Below are positions 18,601 through 27,825 of a stretch of 28,269 nucleotides of DNA, in pieces (positions within the stretch are counted from its first letter, which is position 1; each line of letters begins with the position of its first letter). Where the stretch lies: positions 417,920 to 446,188 of the forward strand of contig NW_014577165.1 of the NCBI RefSeq assembly GCF_000485595.1, given 5' to 3'. Below the pieces are notes generated by a model. It had not been told where the DNA came from. It ran no database searches and saw only the letters and a program-made list of their open reading frames with translations. Both the position numbers and the translations under genes were made by a program. This DNA is from Priapulus caudatus (lineage: Eukaryota; Priapulida; Priapulimorpha; Priapulimorphida; Priapulidae).

Positions 18601-21600
18601 AGGCAACAGGTGGACTAACACTGTGAGGTAACGATCGTACGAGAAATACGTCATGAATCATAACAGCGTAGATAGTGATGGGCGAACCTAAGTGACTACA
18701 CTGTGAGTATGATCGTGCGTAGTCATGAATTCTATAACATCAGTAAGTGGAGGGAGCAAACAGTGACACACTGTGAGGTATGATTCGTACTGTAGTCATG
18801 AACATCGCTAATGAAGGAGCATGCAGTGGAAGGCAACGTGACTACATCTGCTGTGAGGAAGGATTCGTACTTTGTCCATGAATCTATACGGTCGTAGTTG
18901 AGGAGCAACAGTGACTACCACTGTGACGGTATAGATCGTACGTATGTCATCGGAATCATATAACAGCATCAAGTGGAGCGAGCAACAGTGACACAGCTGC
19001 CTGAGGTATGATCGCTACCGTAGTTCATGAATTATAACATCAGTAGTGAGGAGAGCCAAACAGTGACTTACACTGTGAGGTATGATCGTACGTAGTTCAT
19101 GAAATCTTAATAACGTCAGTTTAGTGAGAGCGAGCAACCAGCCCGACTGACACTGGGAGGTTATGATCGTGACGTAATCATGAATCTATAACGTCAGTAA
19201 TATGGGAGCAACCAGTGACTACCACTGTGAGGTAAGCGATCGTACGTTATCATGAATCTATAAGCAGTCAGCAGTGATGGCAGCAAACACGACTAACACT
19301 GTGATATTGATCGCACCGTTAGTCATGATCTATAACAGCAGCAGTGAAGGAGAACAGGACACACTGTGAGGAAGGAGATCGTACGTAGTCATGAATCTAT
19401 AACATCATGTCGAGGGAGCAAACAGCCGACTACACTGTGAGGTAATGAAGTCGTACGTATCATGCTTCTTATAACGTGTCAGCAGTGGGAGGGAGCACAG
19501 TGACTACACTGCTGAGGTATGGTCCGTAGCGTAGTCATGGAATCTATACAGCAGCAGTGACGGGGAGGCAACAGATGGAACTACACTGTGAGTACGAAAT
19601 CGTACGTAGTCATGAAATCTATAACCTGTCAGTAGTGAGGGAGCAAGCATGACTACACTGTGAAGGTATGATCGTACGTAGGTCATGAATCTATAACAGC
19701 AGGCGCGTGGAAGAGCAACAGTGACTTACGATCCTGTGAGGGTAATGGGAAAATCCCCCCCCGCGCCACACTAGTCATGAATCTATTGAACAGCAGTATG
19801 AGGCGAGCAATCAGCGACTGACACTGTGAGGTATGACCGTACGTTAAGTCATGAATCTATAAGCAGGTGCGCCATAAGTTGAAGGGCCAACAGAAGTACT
19901 ACACTGTGGGGGTAATGATCGTACGTAGTCAATGAATCTAATAACAGCAGCTAGTGAAGGAGCAACAGTTGAGCTACACTGTGAGTAATGATCATACGTA
20001 ATCATGAATTATACAGCAGGCGCAGTGAGGGGTAAGCAAACCAGTGACTGACACCTGTGAGCCGTATGATCGTACGTAGTTCATAGAATTCTATAACGTT
20101 CAGTAATGAGGGGCAGCCAGTGACTACATCTGTGAGGATATGATCTAGCGTGTCATGGAATCTATAACAGCCAGCAGTTTAAGGACAACAGTGATACACT
20201 GCGAGGTGATTGATCGCACGGTAGTATGAACTATAACAGCAGCAGTGAAGCGAGCATGCAACAGTGACTACACCTGTTACGATCCCTATCATGAATCTTA
20301 ACAGCTAGCAGTGAAGGTGCAATCATACTACACTGGTGAGGTATGATCGCTACGTAGTCAGAATCTATAACAGCAGGTAGTAGGGAGCAACAGTTGACTA
20401 CACTGTGAGGAAGGATCGGTACTAGTCAATGAATCCTATAACAGCCAGCAGTGAGGGAGCACCATAACTACACTGTGAGGTAGGTCGATCGTGACAGTAG
20501 TCATGAATCTATAACAGCAGGTAGCAGGATACTATTGCACTATCACCTGATGACACAACGATTGCCCCAACTGTGATGACTAGCATCGATGTGCCAATTG
20601 GGCACACAAAAAATGGAATATAAAAGACATAGCAGTACAGGTAATAGCAAATCAGTGCGAGTGTGGCGAATGAACGGCAGTTTATATGCTGTTTTCACCA
20701 AGACCAGAAGTGTAGAGATGTGAAACATGCAGAGAGAATTATGTTTTACTGAAACCAGACAATAAATACAGTAATTTGTGAACGACAAAAACGCGAAGTT
20801 TACTTTTCGTTGAATGCTTGGTGTGACAAAATTACTCGTCTGCTTTTTCTATATCACACAAATATCACAATATCAATAGAGATATAATTAATGCTTAAAT
20901 CATGTTTACAAGCCTACCTCATATGGGGAATCTACATCCTTCAGGAAGAAATGAACGTCGAACTGCAACGTAAAACACAAATGAATACAGGTAGATTCAT
21001 TATCCATTATATTTTATTCTAATTGTGATTTTATCGTTTATCAGATCATTATTACTACTACACACTATATAATATTACAGATTTTATATGCAGTTTATTT
21101 ATTCTACATTCAGTATAGTACGTAGTAACAAGCACAATCTTGTGGTTTTCTCGAGATAACGACAGCATGTGGAACACGAGGCATTAACACCAACATCTAC
21201 GCTAATCACTGAGAAATGGCCACATCTGTCAAGCCTCTAAAGGTCGCGAGATGAGGTGAAGTCTTCACCGACCAACAAATATTATTATTATTATTTTATA
21301 TAATAAAATAAATATTATTTGTTTAATTAATATATTTCAATTAATTAATAATTAAGTTTTTTATCATTATTATATAATTATTAATATTTAATTATTATAA
21401 TTACTATAATATTTAATTAATTATTAATATTAATAATAATAAATAATATAATTAATTTAATTTAATATATAATTTTATTTATTATATTAACAAAAAAAGT
21501 ACCGTCCAACGTGTGCTGCATGTCCGATAGAGCCTTGTTGCACCACTGCGTGAATTCGTCCATGGGTCGCTTCTGTTCAAACAGCTTCATAACGTTCTCC

Positions 21601-22991
21601 TACAGAACGAGAAAGAGAGAGAGAATGAAAATGGCTGAGTGAGAAGAAACAAACTTACTTTGTACCCATCGTGCTAGCAATCCCCACCCGCTGCCACATC
21701 AGCCATTGACCTATCGGCCTGACACGAATGACAGGCGGCTCTAAATAATCAGCATGGTGATCGGACACTAAAGGCGACGCTCGTCAATAAGGTGACAGGA
21801 CGCCTGCCAGATCTCCCATCTGATGATCATCAGTAATAATTAATTGGATTTCCGTAACAAAAGGCATTTGTTCAAGTAGACCACGTTTTGTTCAGTCTTA
21901 TTACAGTATAATAAAATTTATCTCTCATACGGTGATATGCTGAAAATATCCTTTCAATTGCGGGTACTACTTACTTCCTGAATCCGTGACGTCATTTCAA
22001 ATGAGCTGCGCCCAAACCAGACAGGAGCGAGCGATTAACACAGCATCATAAACCATTCAGTGAGTACCGGTTACGTTTTAAGAGCTTATTATCCTAAATC
22101 TACAGACATCTCCAGTAGTCCATGTTAGCATGATAGAAGTTTGATTTACACTGTGTGTTTAGTTCTTTTTTTTGCATTAAAAAATATAAATTCAGAGATT
22201 TCTTGCTGGTCGCGTATTTTTCGAGGTCGTCCTGTAACACCGTAATTTGAACCTATGCAGGCGTCCGTAAACAAATTACGGGCCAATACGTAACAGTTGG
22301 CAGGTCTGAGGGTCAACAAGGTGGATCCTTTTGCGTGAACATGCAGAAAATCATGTACAAGCTGGGTGATCTTGACCGACCACGCAACATTATCCACGGG
22401 TACGTCGTTATCTCGCTTTGACAGATAGGTCTATTCTACTGACGGTTCGTTCCCTCTTCAACACACAAAGTGTTAGCATGGAATTTTAAAGTGTCAGGGT
22501 AACCACTACATCAACATTCAAAAATGTACTGCATAGCAAGCTATGATTTCATCATACCGCCTCCTTCTGAGACCGAGGTTCCTTCTTTGCATTGGTGGCA
22601 GACGACGTCTTCTTTCCCTTGGCCGGGGATAGAGAAGGAAAATCGGGATCTATCCTGAAGTACAGATAAAATTAGTCGATATTAAATAATTGCAGTACAA
22701 AAATTTCGAAGTCTACATGCTCTTACGACAATCCATCACTATTACGGCTATCCCTTGCTGCTATGACCATCCCTCGCTCTTACGACCACTCTTTGCTCTT
22801 ACGGCTATCCCCACTTACTTGCTGTTTGACGCATTCTTGAACTTCTTCGTTTTCACCGGAGCGACGTCTTCCTCCCAGAACCCTTTGCCCTGCGATTTTG
22901 CATCGCCCCAGATAGCAGTGCCGTTGCTGCCCCAGTTGTTTGTGTTCGCACTGGTCTTAGCTGCCCAGTTCGACATGCCCAGTGGTACACT
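15433..22991 (-). CDS. GIGYF: GIGYF (GRB10-interacting GYF protein), C-terminal six exons
   Basis: Minus-strand exons 22819-22991, 22558-22654, 21492-21599, 20918-20962, 16720-16833 and 15433-15651 join into the C-terminal ~250 residues of a GIGYF1/2 (PERQ) protein. Recognisable blocks in order are a Trp-rich stretch (MSNWAAKTSANTNNWG, GFWEED), IDPDFPSL, ENVMKLFEQKRPMDEFTQWC, FLKDVDSPYE, IHDYVRSYLGESKDAKEFAK, and the terminal KKKKKKMQKMDPSMLGY..GEIETLD. In animals GIGYF binds the cap-binding protein 4EHP (eIF4E2) and represses selected mRNAs. The GYF domain and 4EHP motif lie in the N-terminal half, which I do not see here. Introns are GT-AG. One donor (21491) is uncertain. The gene is cut by the window or its earlier exons lie far upstream. 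Confidence 0.9.
15661..15906 (-). repeat. 20-bp minisatellite at the last GIGYF acceptor
   Basis: Eleven 20-bp units are in exact register (15661-15880), plus a degenerate one. On the + strand the unit is TTAACAACACAGTGCAACAG; units differ at a few positions. On the transcribed (minus) strand each unit contains GTTAACTGTTGCA. This closely resembles the real acceptor region GTTAACTATTGCAG, which begins at the array edge 9 nt from the exon. Confidence 0.95.
16259..16624. mobile_element. 366-bp hAT-type MITE with 8-bp target duplication
   Basis: The inverted ends are CAATGGTTCTTAACCT at the left and the complement of CAGCGGTTCTTAACCT at the right. The perfect flanking 8-bp duplication is CTCTACAG (16251-16258 and 16625-16632). 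End sequence and 8-bp duplication are as expected for hAT elements of the Charlie/SPIN style. The interior is non-coding. It lies in the last GIGYF intron. Confidence 0.88.
16720..16833 (-). CDS. GIGYF: GIGYF exon (HDYVRSYLG segment)
   Basis: Acceptor GTTATAG, donor GTGAGC. It has 114 nt, 38 codons in phase 0, and encodes IHDYVRSYLGESKDAKEFAK and then QFIDKRSKYRNQ. This is a strong match to the most conserved C-terminal block of the family. Its first 27 nt and the 41 nt of intron before it are the template of the adjacent 68-bp tandem array. Confidence 0.93.
16807..20530 (-). repeat. 68-bp tandem array built from a GIGYF 3' splice site
   Basis: Spacing of the GATCGTACGTAGTCATGAAT core is exactly 68 bp over the first copies (16814, 16882, 16950, 17018). 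About 54 units fit in the block. The unit equals 41 nt of intron end (through the TATAG acceptor) plus the first 27 nt of exon 16720-16833. The first unit is the real exon boundary. The first ~7 units are almost identical. From about 17290 on every unit carries single-base insertions and deletions. Confidence 0.95.
20531..20917. other. Unique part of the GIGYF intron
   Basis: Ordinary AT-rich intron sequence follows the end of the tandem array. The 81-codon minus-strand frame at 20543-20788 has no recognisable motif. Confidence 0.4.
20918..20962 (-). CDS. GIGYF: GIGYF small exon (45 nt)
   Basis: Acceptor TTGCAG, donor GTAGGC. It has fifteen codons in phase 0: FDVHFFLKDVDSPYE. This aligns with the FVSFLKEVESPYE block of vertebrate GIGYF2. 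Its 3' neighbour is the 4.1-kb intron filled with the 68-bp array. Confidence 0.85.
21279..21490. repeat. Extremely AT-rich tract
   Basis: About 210 nt consist almost only of A and T (ATT, TTAATA and TAAT motifs). It begins right after the uncertain donor of the GIGYF exon at 21492-21599 in transcript order. Confidence 0.85.
21492..21599 (-). CDS. GIGYF: GIGYF exon (FTQWC segment), donor uncertain
   Basis: Acceptor CTGTAG. It encodes ENVMKLFEQKRPMDEFTQWC, then KALSDMQHTLD, matching the family's KLFQG..GFTQWCEQMLHAL region. The next exon needs phase 0. The better-looking donor GTACTT (exon end 21503) would leave phase 1 and hit a stop in the next exon. The weaker donor GTTAAT (exon end 21492) keeps phase and adds Gly-Thr-Phe-Phe. 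I chose the phase-consistent end. Confidence 0.75.
21600..22557. other. GIGYF intron, no feature
   Basis: I see no exon or repeat here. The 83-codon minus-strand frame at 22146-22397 is open but matches nothing I recognise and has no phase-compatible splice context. Confidence 0.4.
22558..22654 (-). CDS. GIGYF: GIGYF exon (DFPSL segment)
   Basis: Acceptor CTTCAG, donor GTATGA. It has 97 nt. The first base completes the split Lys codon, then IDPDFPSLSPAKGKKTSSAT and a basic stretch follow, ending in phase 0 (QKEA). The phases agree with both neighbours, which fixes the frame. Confidence 0.85.
22819..22991 (-). CDS. GIGYF: GIGYF exon (Trp-rich segment)
   Basis: Acceptor TTGTAG, donor GTAAGT. 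It has 173 nt, starts in phase 0 (SVPLGMSNWAAK) and ends two bases into a Lys codon after NASNS. It corresponds to the W-containing stretch before the conserved C-terminal region in vertebrate GIGYF2. Confidence 0.82.
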
Positions 22992-23516
22992 CTACAAGTA
23001 GAGGAAACAACCGTGTGAAGGCATACTCACATGGGTAACGTAGAGACATGCAGCGTTTTGGGGACAAGGTTATCTGCTACTAGAAGAGTGAGATTAATTA
23101 TGCACCTTACTTGCAAAATTAATACTTATTCATTCACTATTGTCGTTATGGTTTTTCACCTTGCTAAAATTTCATACTAACATGATTCTACGAGTAGATA
23201 CTTAGTATCTGAACCTGCAGGTACAAATTGTCACTTTTCTATTTTTTTGTTCTATTTGCAACCCATGTTCTTTCCTAATATACGCGGCCATTCCTTATAT
23301 ACCCAACTGCTCTACAATCACAGAGAATCACGACTTCACACGTCTAGTCTTCGCATTACCTCAATCTACGCAACTAAAATGCTACATCGGTTCTAGGCCA
23401 GTGAAATTTCACAATGTATTTACATGCAGTGGCTAGAACCAGAACTAGGTCTGGTTTGTTATCAGTCAGACTGCACAGACTAATACAATCACAATCAGTC
23501 AGCTGAGCAATTGCAT
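22992..23516. other. Sequence upstream of the first recognised GIGYF exon
   Basis: Probably intronic. No exon, repeat or motif is recognised. Confidence 0.4.
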
Positions 23517-23585
23517 CTGCTTTCGCTGCTGCTACTGCTACTACTGCTGCTGCTGCTATTACTGCTACTGCTACTACTAGTACTA
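23517..23585 (+). repeat. (CTG/CTA)n trinucleotide repeat
   Basis: An imperfect run of CTG, CTA and ATT triplets. In one + frame it reads as poly-Leu, which is an artefact. On the minus strand the CAG frame is broken by TAG, so it is not a GIGYF poly-Gln exon. Confidence 0.85.
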
Positions 23586-23626
23586 CCAGGGGCGGCGCCA
23601 GGGTATTTTCTTAGGGGGGGCGAAAC

Positions 23627-23759
23627 CAGGGGCGTGTACAGGATCACGCAAAGGGGGGTTTTGAAATTTTTTGAAATTAGACCCCCTCAGATGCGTTTTC
23701 TGCGCGAGAAGGGAGGGTCCGGAACGTGCCACCTGGACCCCCCCCGCCCTGTACACGCC
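23627..23759 (-). mobile_element. Small GC-rich element, copy A
   Basis: The left end is CAGGGGCGTGTACAGG and the right end is CCCTGTACACGCC. The interior reverse complement (ACGCATCT..GGGTCTAATT.CAAAAAATTT) matches copy B at 27637-27825, in opposite orientation. It sits directly after a second end-like motif, CAGGGGCGGCGCCAGGG (about 23587), so it may be nested in another element. Confidence 0.6.
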
Positions 23760-25250
23760 GAGTAACGGTAGACTGCTGAATACCGGTGTGCGCGTTGCAC
23801 TGACGGTGGGTGCGTCAGGGGTAGATTCAATGAAATCATCAAGCCTGCGCGTACGCAAATATTTTTCGTAAACTGGTGTAATGCAATCGACGTCTGCTTA
23901 GGTGCGATTCATCAACCACAGACTAATTTAGTAAATTTTCGTAAGCGATTTCGCATACGCAAAGCGAGGGCCGTTTAGGTGCCCCATTCATCAAGCTAAA
24001 GATTTACGTAAAACGCTTTGGCGTAACTTTACACGATCTGAATAAGGTGCTCGTAGAAACGGGCACTCAAATTGCACAGGGTGTGTTCAAGCATAGCCGC
24101 AAGACAATGCCATAGTTTTATTGGGGAGAAAGACATATAGAAATTACTGAACTTCCAAATCTAAAAATAAATATAATAATTACCATAGCTACACCAGACC
24201 AGGCGCGCCTATTGACGCTTTTTTTGTCCATAGGCTGGCAATTGTTTCGTTATAGAGCGAGTTTCGAGTAACGCCCCGTGTACGTGCCACACAGCCGCGT
24301 GCGCTGACTTGTACGTGCACAAACGCCGTGCGCACCTTGTAGCTGCACACGCACCAGCACTTGGTAACGTTGGGCACACAAAGGCACGGCACGATTACGT
24401 ACCACGCCCCCACGCACGGCACGCTGCCGTGTACGTACGCAAGGCACGCACGTGTACGTGCACACGCCACACCGGCCCGGCACGTGTAGTGCACACACAC
24501 TCACGCACCACGTGTACGTGCACATGACATCACGCACGCAGGCACGAGGTCTTAAGCACGCCGCCTTCCACAGGCGTACGTGTCGCTGCTTTCCATACGA
24601 GTGGTTGAACACAAGCCATACAAACGAAAATGAGGAGGTGACAACGCTGCGTTGATCCGATCGCACCTACGAGCTTTGCGGTACGTAACTTGTCGTAGAA
24701 ACTTTGTGTAAGCAATACCAGCTTTGCCAACGTTGATGAATCCAAAGCCCCAGGGGCCCGCCCTAATCCCCCTGGCACGGGGTCGCGGGAGCTCTCAGAG
24801 TTTAGCTAATTCATAAGCCGCTCACATTGCTGACAAAAAAATTAAGGCAGGAACCAAGGAGGCAAGCAATATACCAAGGAGAATGAAACGAAGGGGAGGA
24901 CTCCAACACCCCACATTATGTAGGTAAATATCTGGTACTGCGCCACTGGCGCATTAAAAAATGGGGGGGGGGCCTCCTAAGAACTAAGCTCAAGTACCTG
25001 ACAAATGGTAGTCTCTGGAACTAAATGTGTGTGAATGTGGATGCTCTGGAACGCGGCTATCGTTCGGAAAATGGGGGTCCTCTCGGAACTAGCTAGGATT
25101 TCGTTGAAATTTCAATGCTAAGAAACTGGGACACTTTTAAAAGAGGGGTCTCCGGAAACTGTGGGATACAGATGATTGCTTAAAATCTATGTTTAACACC
25201 TTGAACGCAATAATTGTTGTAATATGTAGCAGAGAGACGAAAAACATTGA
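23760..25250. other. Mosaic of GC-rich repeat fragments
   Basis: No exon is recognised. Motifs such as GATTCATCAA occur around 23910 and 23985 on the + strand and near 24735 on the minus strand. This hints at inverted-repeat structure across 23.9-24.75 kb. Poly-G and poly-C runs (24963, 24770) and CCCCAGGGGCCCGCC (24750) look like remnants of element ends. Confidence 0.35.
24270..24545. repeat. Degenerate GTACGTGCAC-rich stretch
   Basis: The palindrome-like motif GTACGTGCAC and close variants (CGTGTACGTGC, GCACGCACGTGTACGTGC) recur about ten times with irregular spacing. This makes the segment CpG-rich and self-complementary. Confidence 0.6.
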
Positions 25251-25282
25251 CCCGGAGTAGAAAATGAAGCGCCGCGACAACG

Positions 25283-25304
25283 CCACACACACACACACAC
25301 ACAC
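25283..25304 (+). repeat. (CA)n microsatellite
   Basis: Eleven uninterrupted CA dinucleotides about 270 nt before the large CA-rich block. Confidence 0.9.
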
Positions 25305-25569
25305 AGCGCAGCAGCGGCGGCGTGCTGCCTAGCACACAGCTAACTAAAACTAGAACAGAGGGCACTGCCACGGCAGGAAAGCAATACTCCGGCCAGCCGA
25401 CATACCCATACGCCATAACCCGACTCCACAACCACAACAATAACGGCCACGATAATAACGCCACACCCAATGTATGCTCGCGTCGCGTGCTCAGGTCAGC
25501 AGCAGCGTGTGGCTGGCTCGCTCGCTGACGATCGCGGCGAGGAACCGGCCGCTGAATAATCGATCGCGT

Positions 25570-26205
25570 CCACACACACACCAAACACAGCCACACAACA
25601 ACAGCCACACACCCACACACACAACACACACACACACACACACACACACCACACCACCATTGCTGGACCAGCACACACACACAGCACACCACATCACCAA
25701 CTACACAACACACTACGACACGCCGCTGCGCAGAGGGCCGGGCCGGGCTGCGCAAGGGAAGAACACAAGCACACACAACACACACCACACCACACACCAT
25801 CACACCACGCACACACCTTCACACACACCACACACCACACACACACACACAACACACACACACACACACACACACACACCGACACACACAACACACCACA
25901 CACATCGACCACACGACACACTACACACACACACCACACCACTACCACACAACACGACACACCACACATCGACACACACAAACCACACAACACACACCGA
26001 CAATCACAAACGCACCACACATCACAGGACACACCAGCCGCACCAGCCACACACACACAACCACAAGACACACACACACACACACACACACCACAGCACA
26101 CACGACACACACACACGCACACACACACACACACCAGCACCACCACAGACACACACACACACTGACACACACACAGCACACACACCAACACGCACCACAC
26201 GACGG
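25570..26205 (+). repeat. CA-rich satellite-like block (~640 bp)
   Basis: It is almost only C and A, with scattered T and rare G: CACACA runs interrupted by ACCACAC, CATCGACAC, CACCAGC. It gives long spurious frames on both strands (His/Thr-rich on +, Cys/Val-rich on -). A short GC-rich island (25725-25760, GGGCCGGGCCGGGC) interrupts it. Confidence 0.92.
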
Positions 26206-26379
26206 CGCACGCCAGGGCTCGCGCATTTCAGATTTGGTTTGTCCCCTGTCAGGCAACCAAGAACAATTTTAACTTGTCCGAAATTTTGATTTTACATTGT
26301 CCAAAATTTACTTGTGCAATCTAGAGCCGGTTAATGTCCTCTTTGGTTCAAGTGCATATCATATTATCAGGAGTGTAAT

Positions 26380-26490
26380 AATAGTAGAGATCTATATATA
26401 TAAATAGGATATTATAAATAGGATATATATACATATATTAACATAATAGATAGGATGTATATAACTATAGGTATATATATAATATTATAT
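26380..26490. repeat. TA-rich simple repeat
   Basis: TATATA and ATAGGATAT motifs recur (GATATTATAAATAGGATATA and similar). No gene is seen from here to 27000. Confidence 0.7.
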
Positions 26491-27004
26491 ACACTCCTGA
26501 CATTTTTTGCGATATCCCTGCGTGCATATAGGCTCGCACCATACCTAGGCATGTGTCGCACGCGGCGTTTGCGATGCGTGCGTGCGTGTGTATTACACAG
26601 TTACAGTAAATATAGATACCGTATTTACATTGTGTACACAACCCGGCGCTTTTTGTACACAACTTCAATAAAAAAAATCAGGGGGTGGTGACTAAATAGA
26701 CGAAGCTATAGAATCTTGTTAAAGGTACCAATGTTTGGAGTACCGAAATTTTCAAAAATGCAGAAAAATATGGGTGAGACTTTATAATAACATGATTAAC
26801 TTATACACGAGTAAATACAGTAGCATGTAAAATCGTAATGAAATTCACACGTTTATGTTTCATGCTAGCACGCGTCAATGGGTGTCATTAACCGATAGCA
26901 GCTTTTCCTCAATCACAGGAACAAGAGTTTTGCTGTTATCCCTCTCATACCGCAGCTATCGCCCACCAATACATATTCAAGTAATGAATATTCCCCACCG
27001 ACTT

Positions 27005-27010
27005 TTATAA
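27005..27010 (+). promoter_or_regulatory. TATAAA box candidate
   Basis: TATAAA sits in CTTTTATAAACA 33 nt before the ATG of the short ORF at 27043. That leaves very little room for a 5' UTR. It may be chance in AT-rich DNA. Confidence 0.2.
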
Positions 27011-27042
27011 ACAATCGTACCCCTACCGCAGTACATAAAATC

Positions 27043-27201
27043 ATGCCGCCACCAGCCAAGGGAGGTACTGCCGCTGCGCGCTCTGATAAATCTGTAATGG
27101 TTAAACTAGTGGTGTCTCGGGCTGCTTTTTCAGGGACCTTTGAAAAACGTTTGAAGGAGCAATGTGTGGCGATAGCGACCTGGCGTCAGAGGTATGTTTA
27201 A
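27043..27201 (+). CDS. Short ORF, weak first-exon candidate (52 aa)
   Basis: ATG begins MPPPAKGGTAAARSDK and continues through FEKRLKEQ to a TAA at 27199-27201. A consensus donor CAGAG|GTATGT at 27192 would instead make a 149-nt first exon ending in phase 2. An upstream TATAAA supports a start. I do not recognise the peptide and find no downstream exon on this strand. It could be a chance ORF, a repeat fragment or the start of a gene leaving the window. Confidence 0.18.
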   Translation: MPPPAKGGTAAARSDKSVMVKLVVSRAAFSGTFEKRLKEQCVAIATWRQRYV

Positions 27202-27636
27202 GAATATAAACAAAACTTAGAACTTTCAAAGTTGTCCCGATCGGGCAACTTAGCAAGATAATAACTTGTCCCAGACATAGAACTTTTCGCACTTGTTCCC
27301 GGGCAATCGGAACACCCGTTAGGTCGAGGGCTGCACACCGCACACACATGCTAACTGTGTACACGAACCACTAGACCCGAGTCACATAACCTCGCCTCCA
27401 CTTTCGGGGGCGAGGAAAAATAAGATGAGTCATGTAAGAGTATATTAGAGGCAGTGCAAGTAACTAGGGGGAGGGGCCAAGGGGGCACGTGGCCCGCGCC
27501 AGTCAGGGGGCGCAAAAAAGGCAAAGGGTAAAAAAACCGCAAAAAACGCCAAAGGAAAAAAAAACAAATTTTGCGCAACTAAATGAAACTATCTCTGAAA
27601 TAAATGTTTCATCCCTTTATTGACAAAGTTGATTAC
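27202..27636. other. Repeat fragments, no gene
   Basis: This contains GTTGTCCCGATCGGGCAACTT (27229-27249), a palindrome-containing motif, and CCCGGGCAATCGG (27298). Related TTGCCCG/GGGCAAC text occurs inside the hAT-type element near 16440-16490. It suggests a shared repeat family that I cannot name. Confidence 0.35.
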
Positions 27637-27825
27637 CAGGGGCGTGTACAGGGGGGTCCGCAGGGGTCCGACTCGCCCGTGCTCCCGCGCCCACGAAAAA
27701 GACGCATCTAAAAGGGTCTAATTCAAAAAATTTTGTGGGGAGGGCGCCCCCCAGACGCTCCCTTGCTGCCCGCAAGTTGGGTTAACGGGTTAGACCCCCC
27801 CCCTGTACAACCTTAACACGCCCTG
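27637..27825 (+). mobile_element. Small GC-rich element, copy B
   Basis: The left end is CAGGGGCGTGTACAGGGGGG and the right end CCCCCCCCTGTACA..ACACGCCCTG. Flanks GATTAC / TTACC share TTAC, a possible 4-bp (or TTA, 3-bp) target duplication. The interior matches the reverse complement of copy A. No coding capacity. Confidence 0.65.

Noticed and set aside
19504-19686. Minus-strand frame within the 68-bp array
   Set aside because: It is read-through of repeat units in which indels removed the usual TAG, and it contains repeated pieces of the exon start.
15661-20530. Regular arrays resembling a CRISPR locus
   Set aside because: Units are contiguous without unique spacers, the genome is animal, and the units derive from GIGYF splice sites.
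22146-22397. 83-codon minus-strand frame between GIGYF exons
   Set aside because: It is open but resembles no family I know. The flanking exons join in phase without it.
23517-23585. Poly-Gln exon of GIGYF
   Set aside because: On the minus strand the CAG frame is interrupted by TAG stops, and the Ala/Val frame has no flanking homology.
23511-23765. Frame starting with a poly-Leu signal-like stretch
   Set aside because: The Leu run is the CTG/CTA triplet repeat and the rest is the GC-rich mobile element.
25474-26289. 271-codon His/Thr-rich frame, and Cys/Val-rich frames on the opposite strand
   Set aside because: They are direct translations of the CA/GT repeat. They have no domain, no start context and no codon bias other than the repeat.
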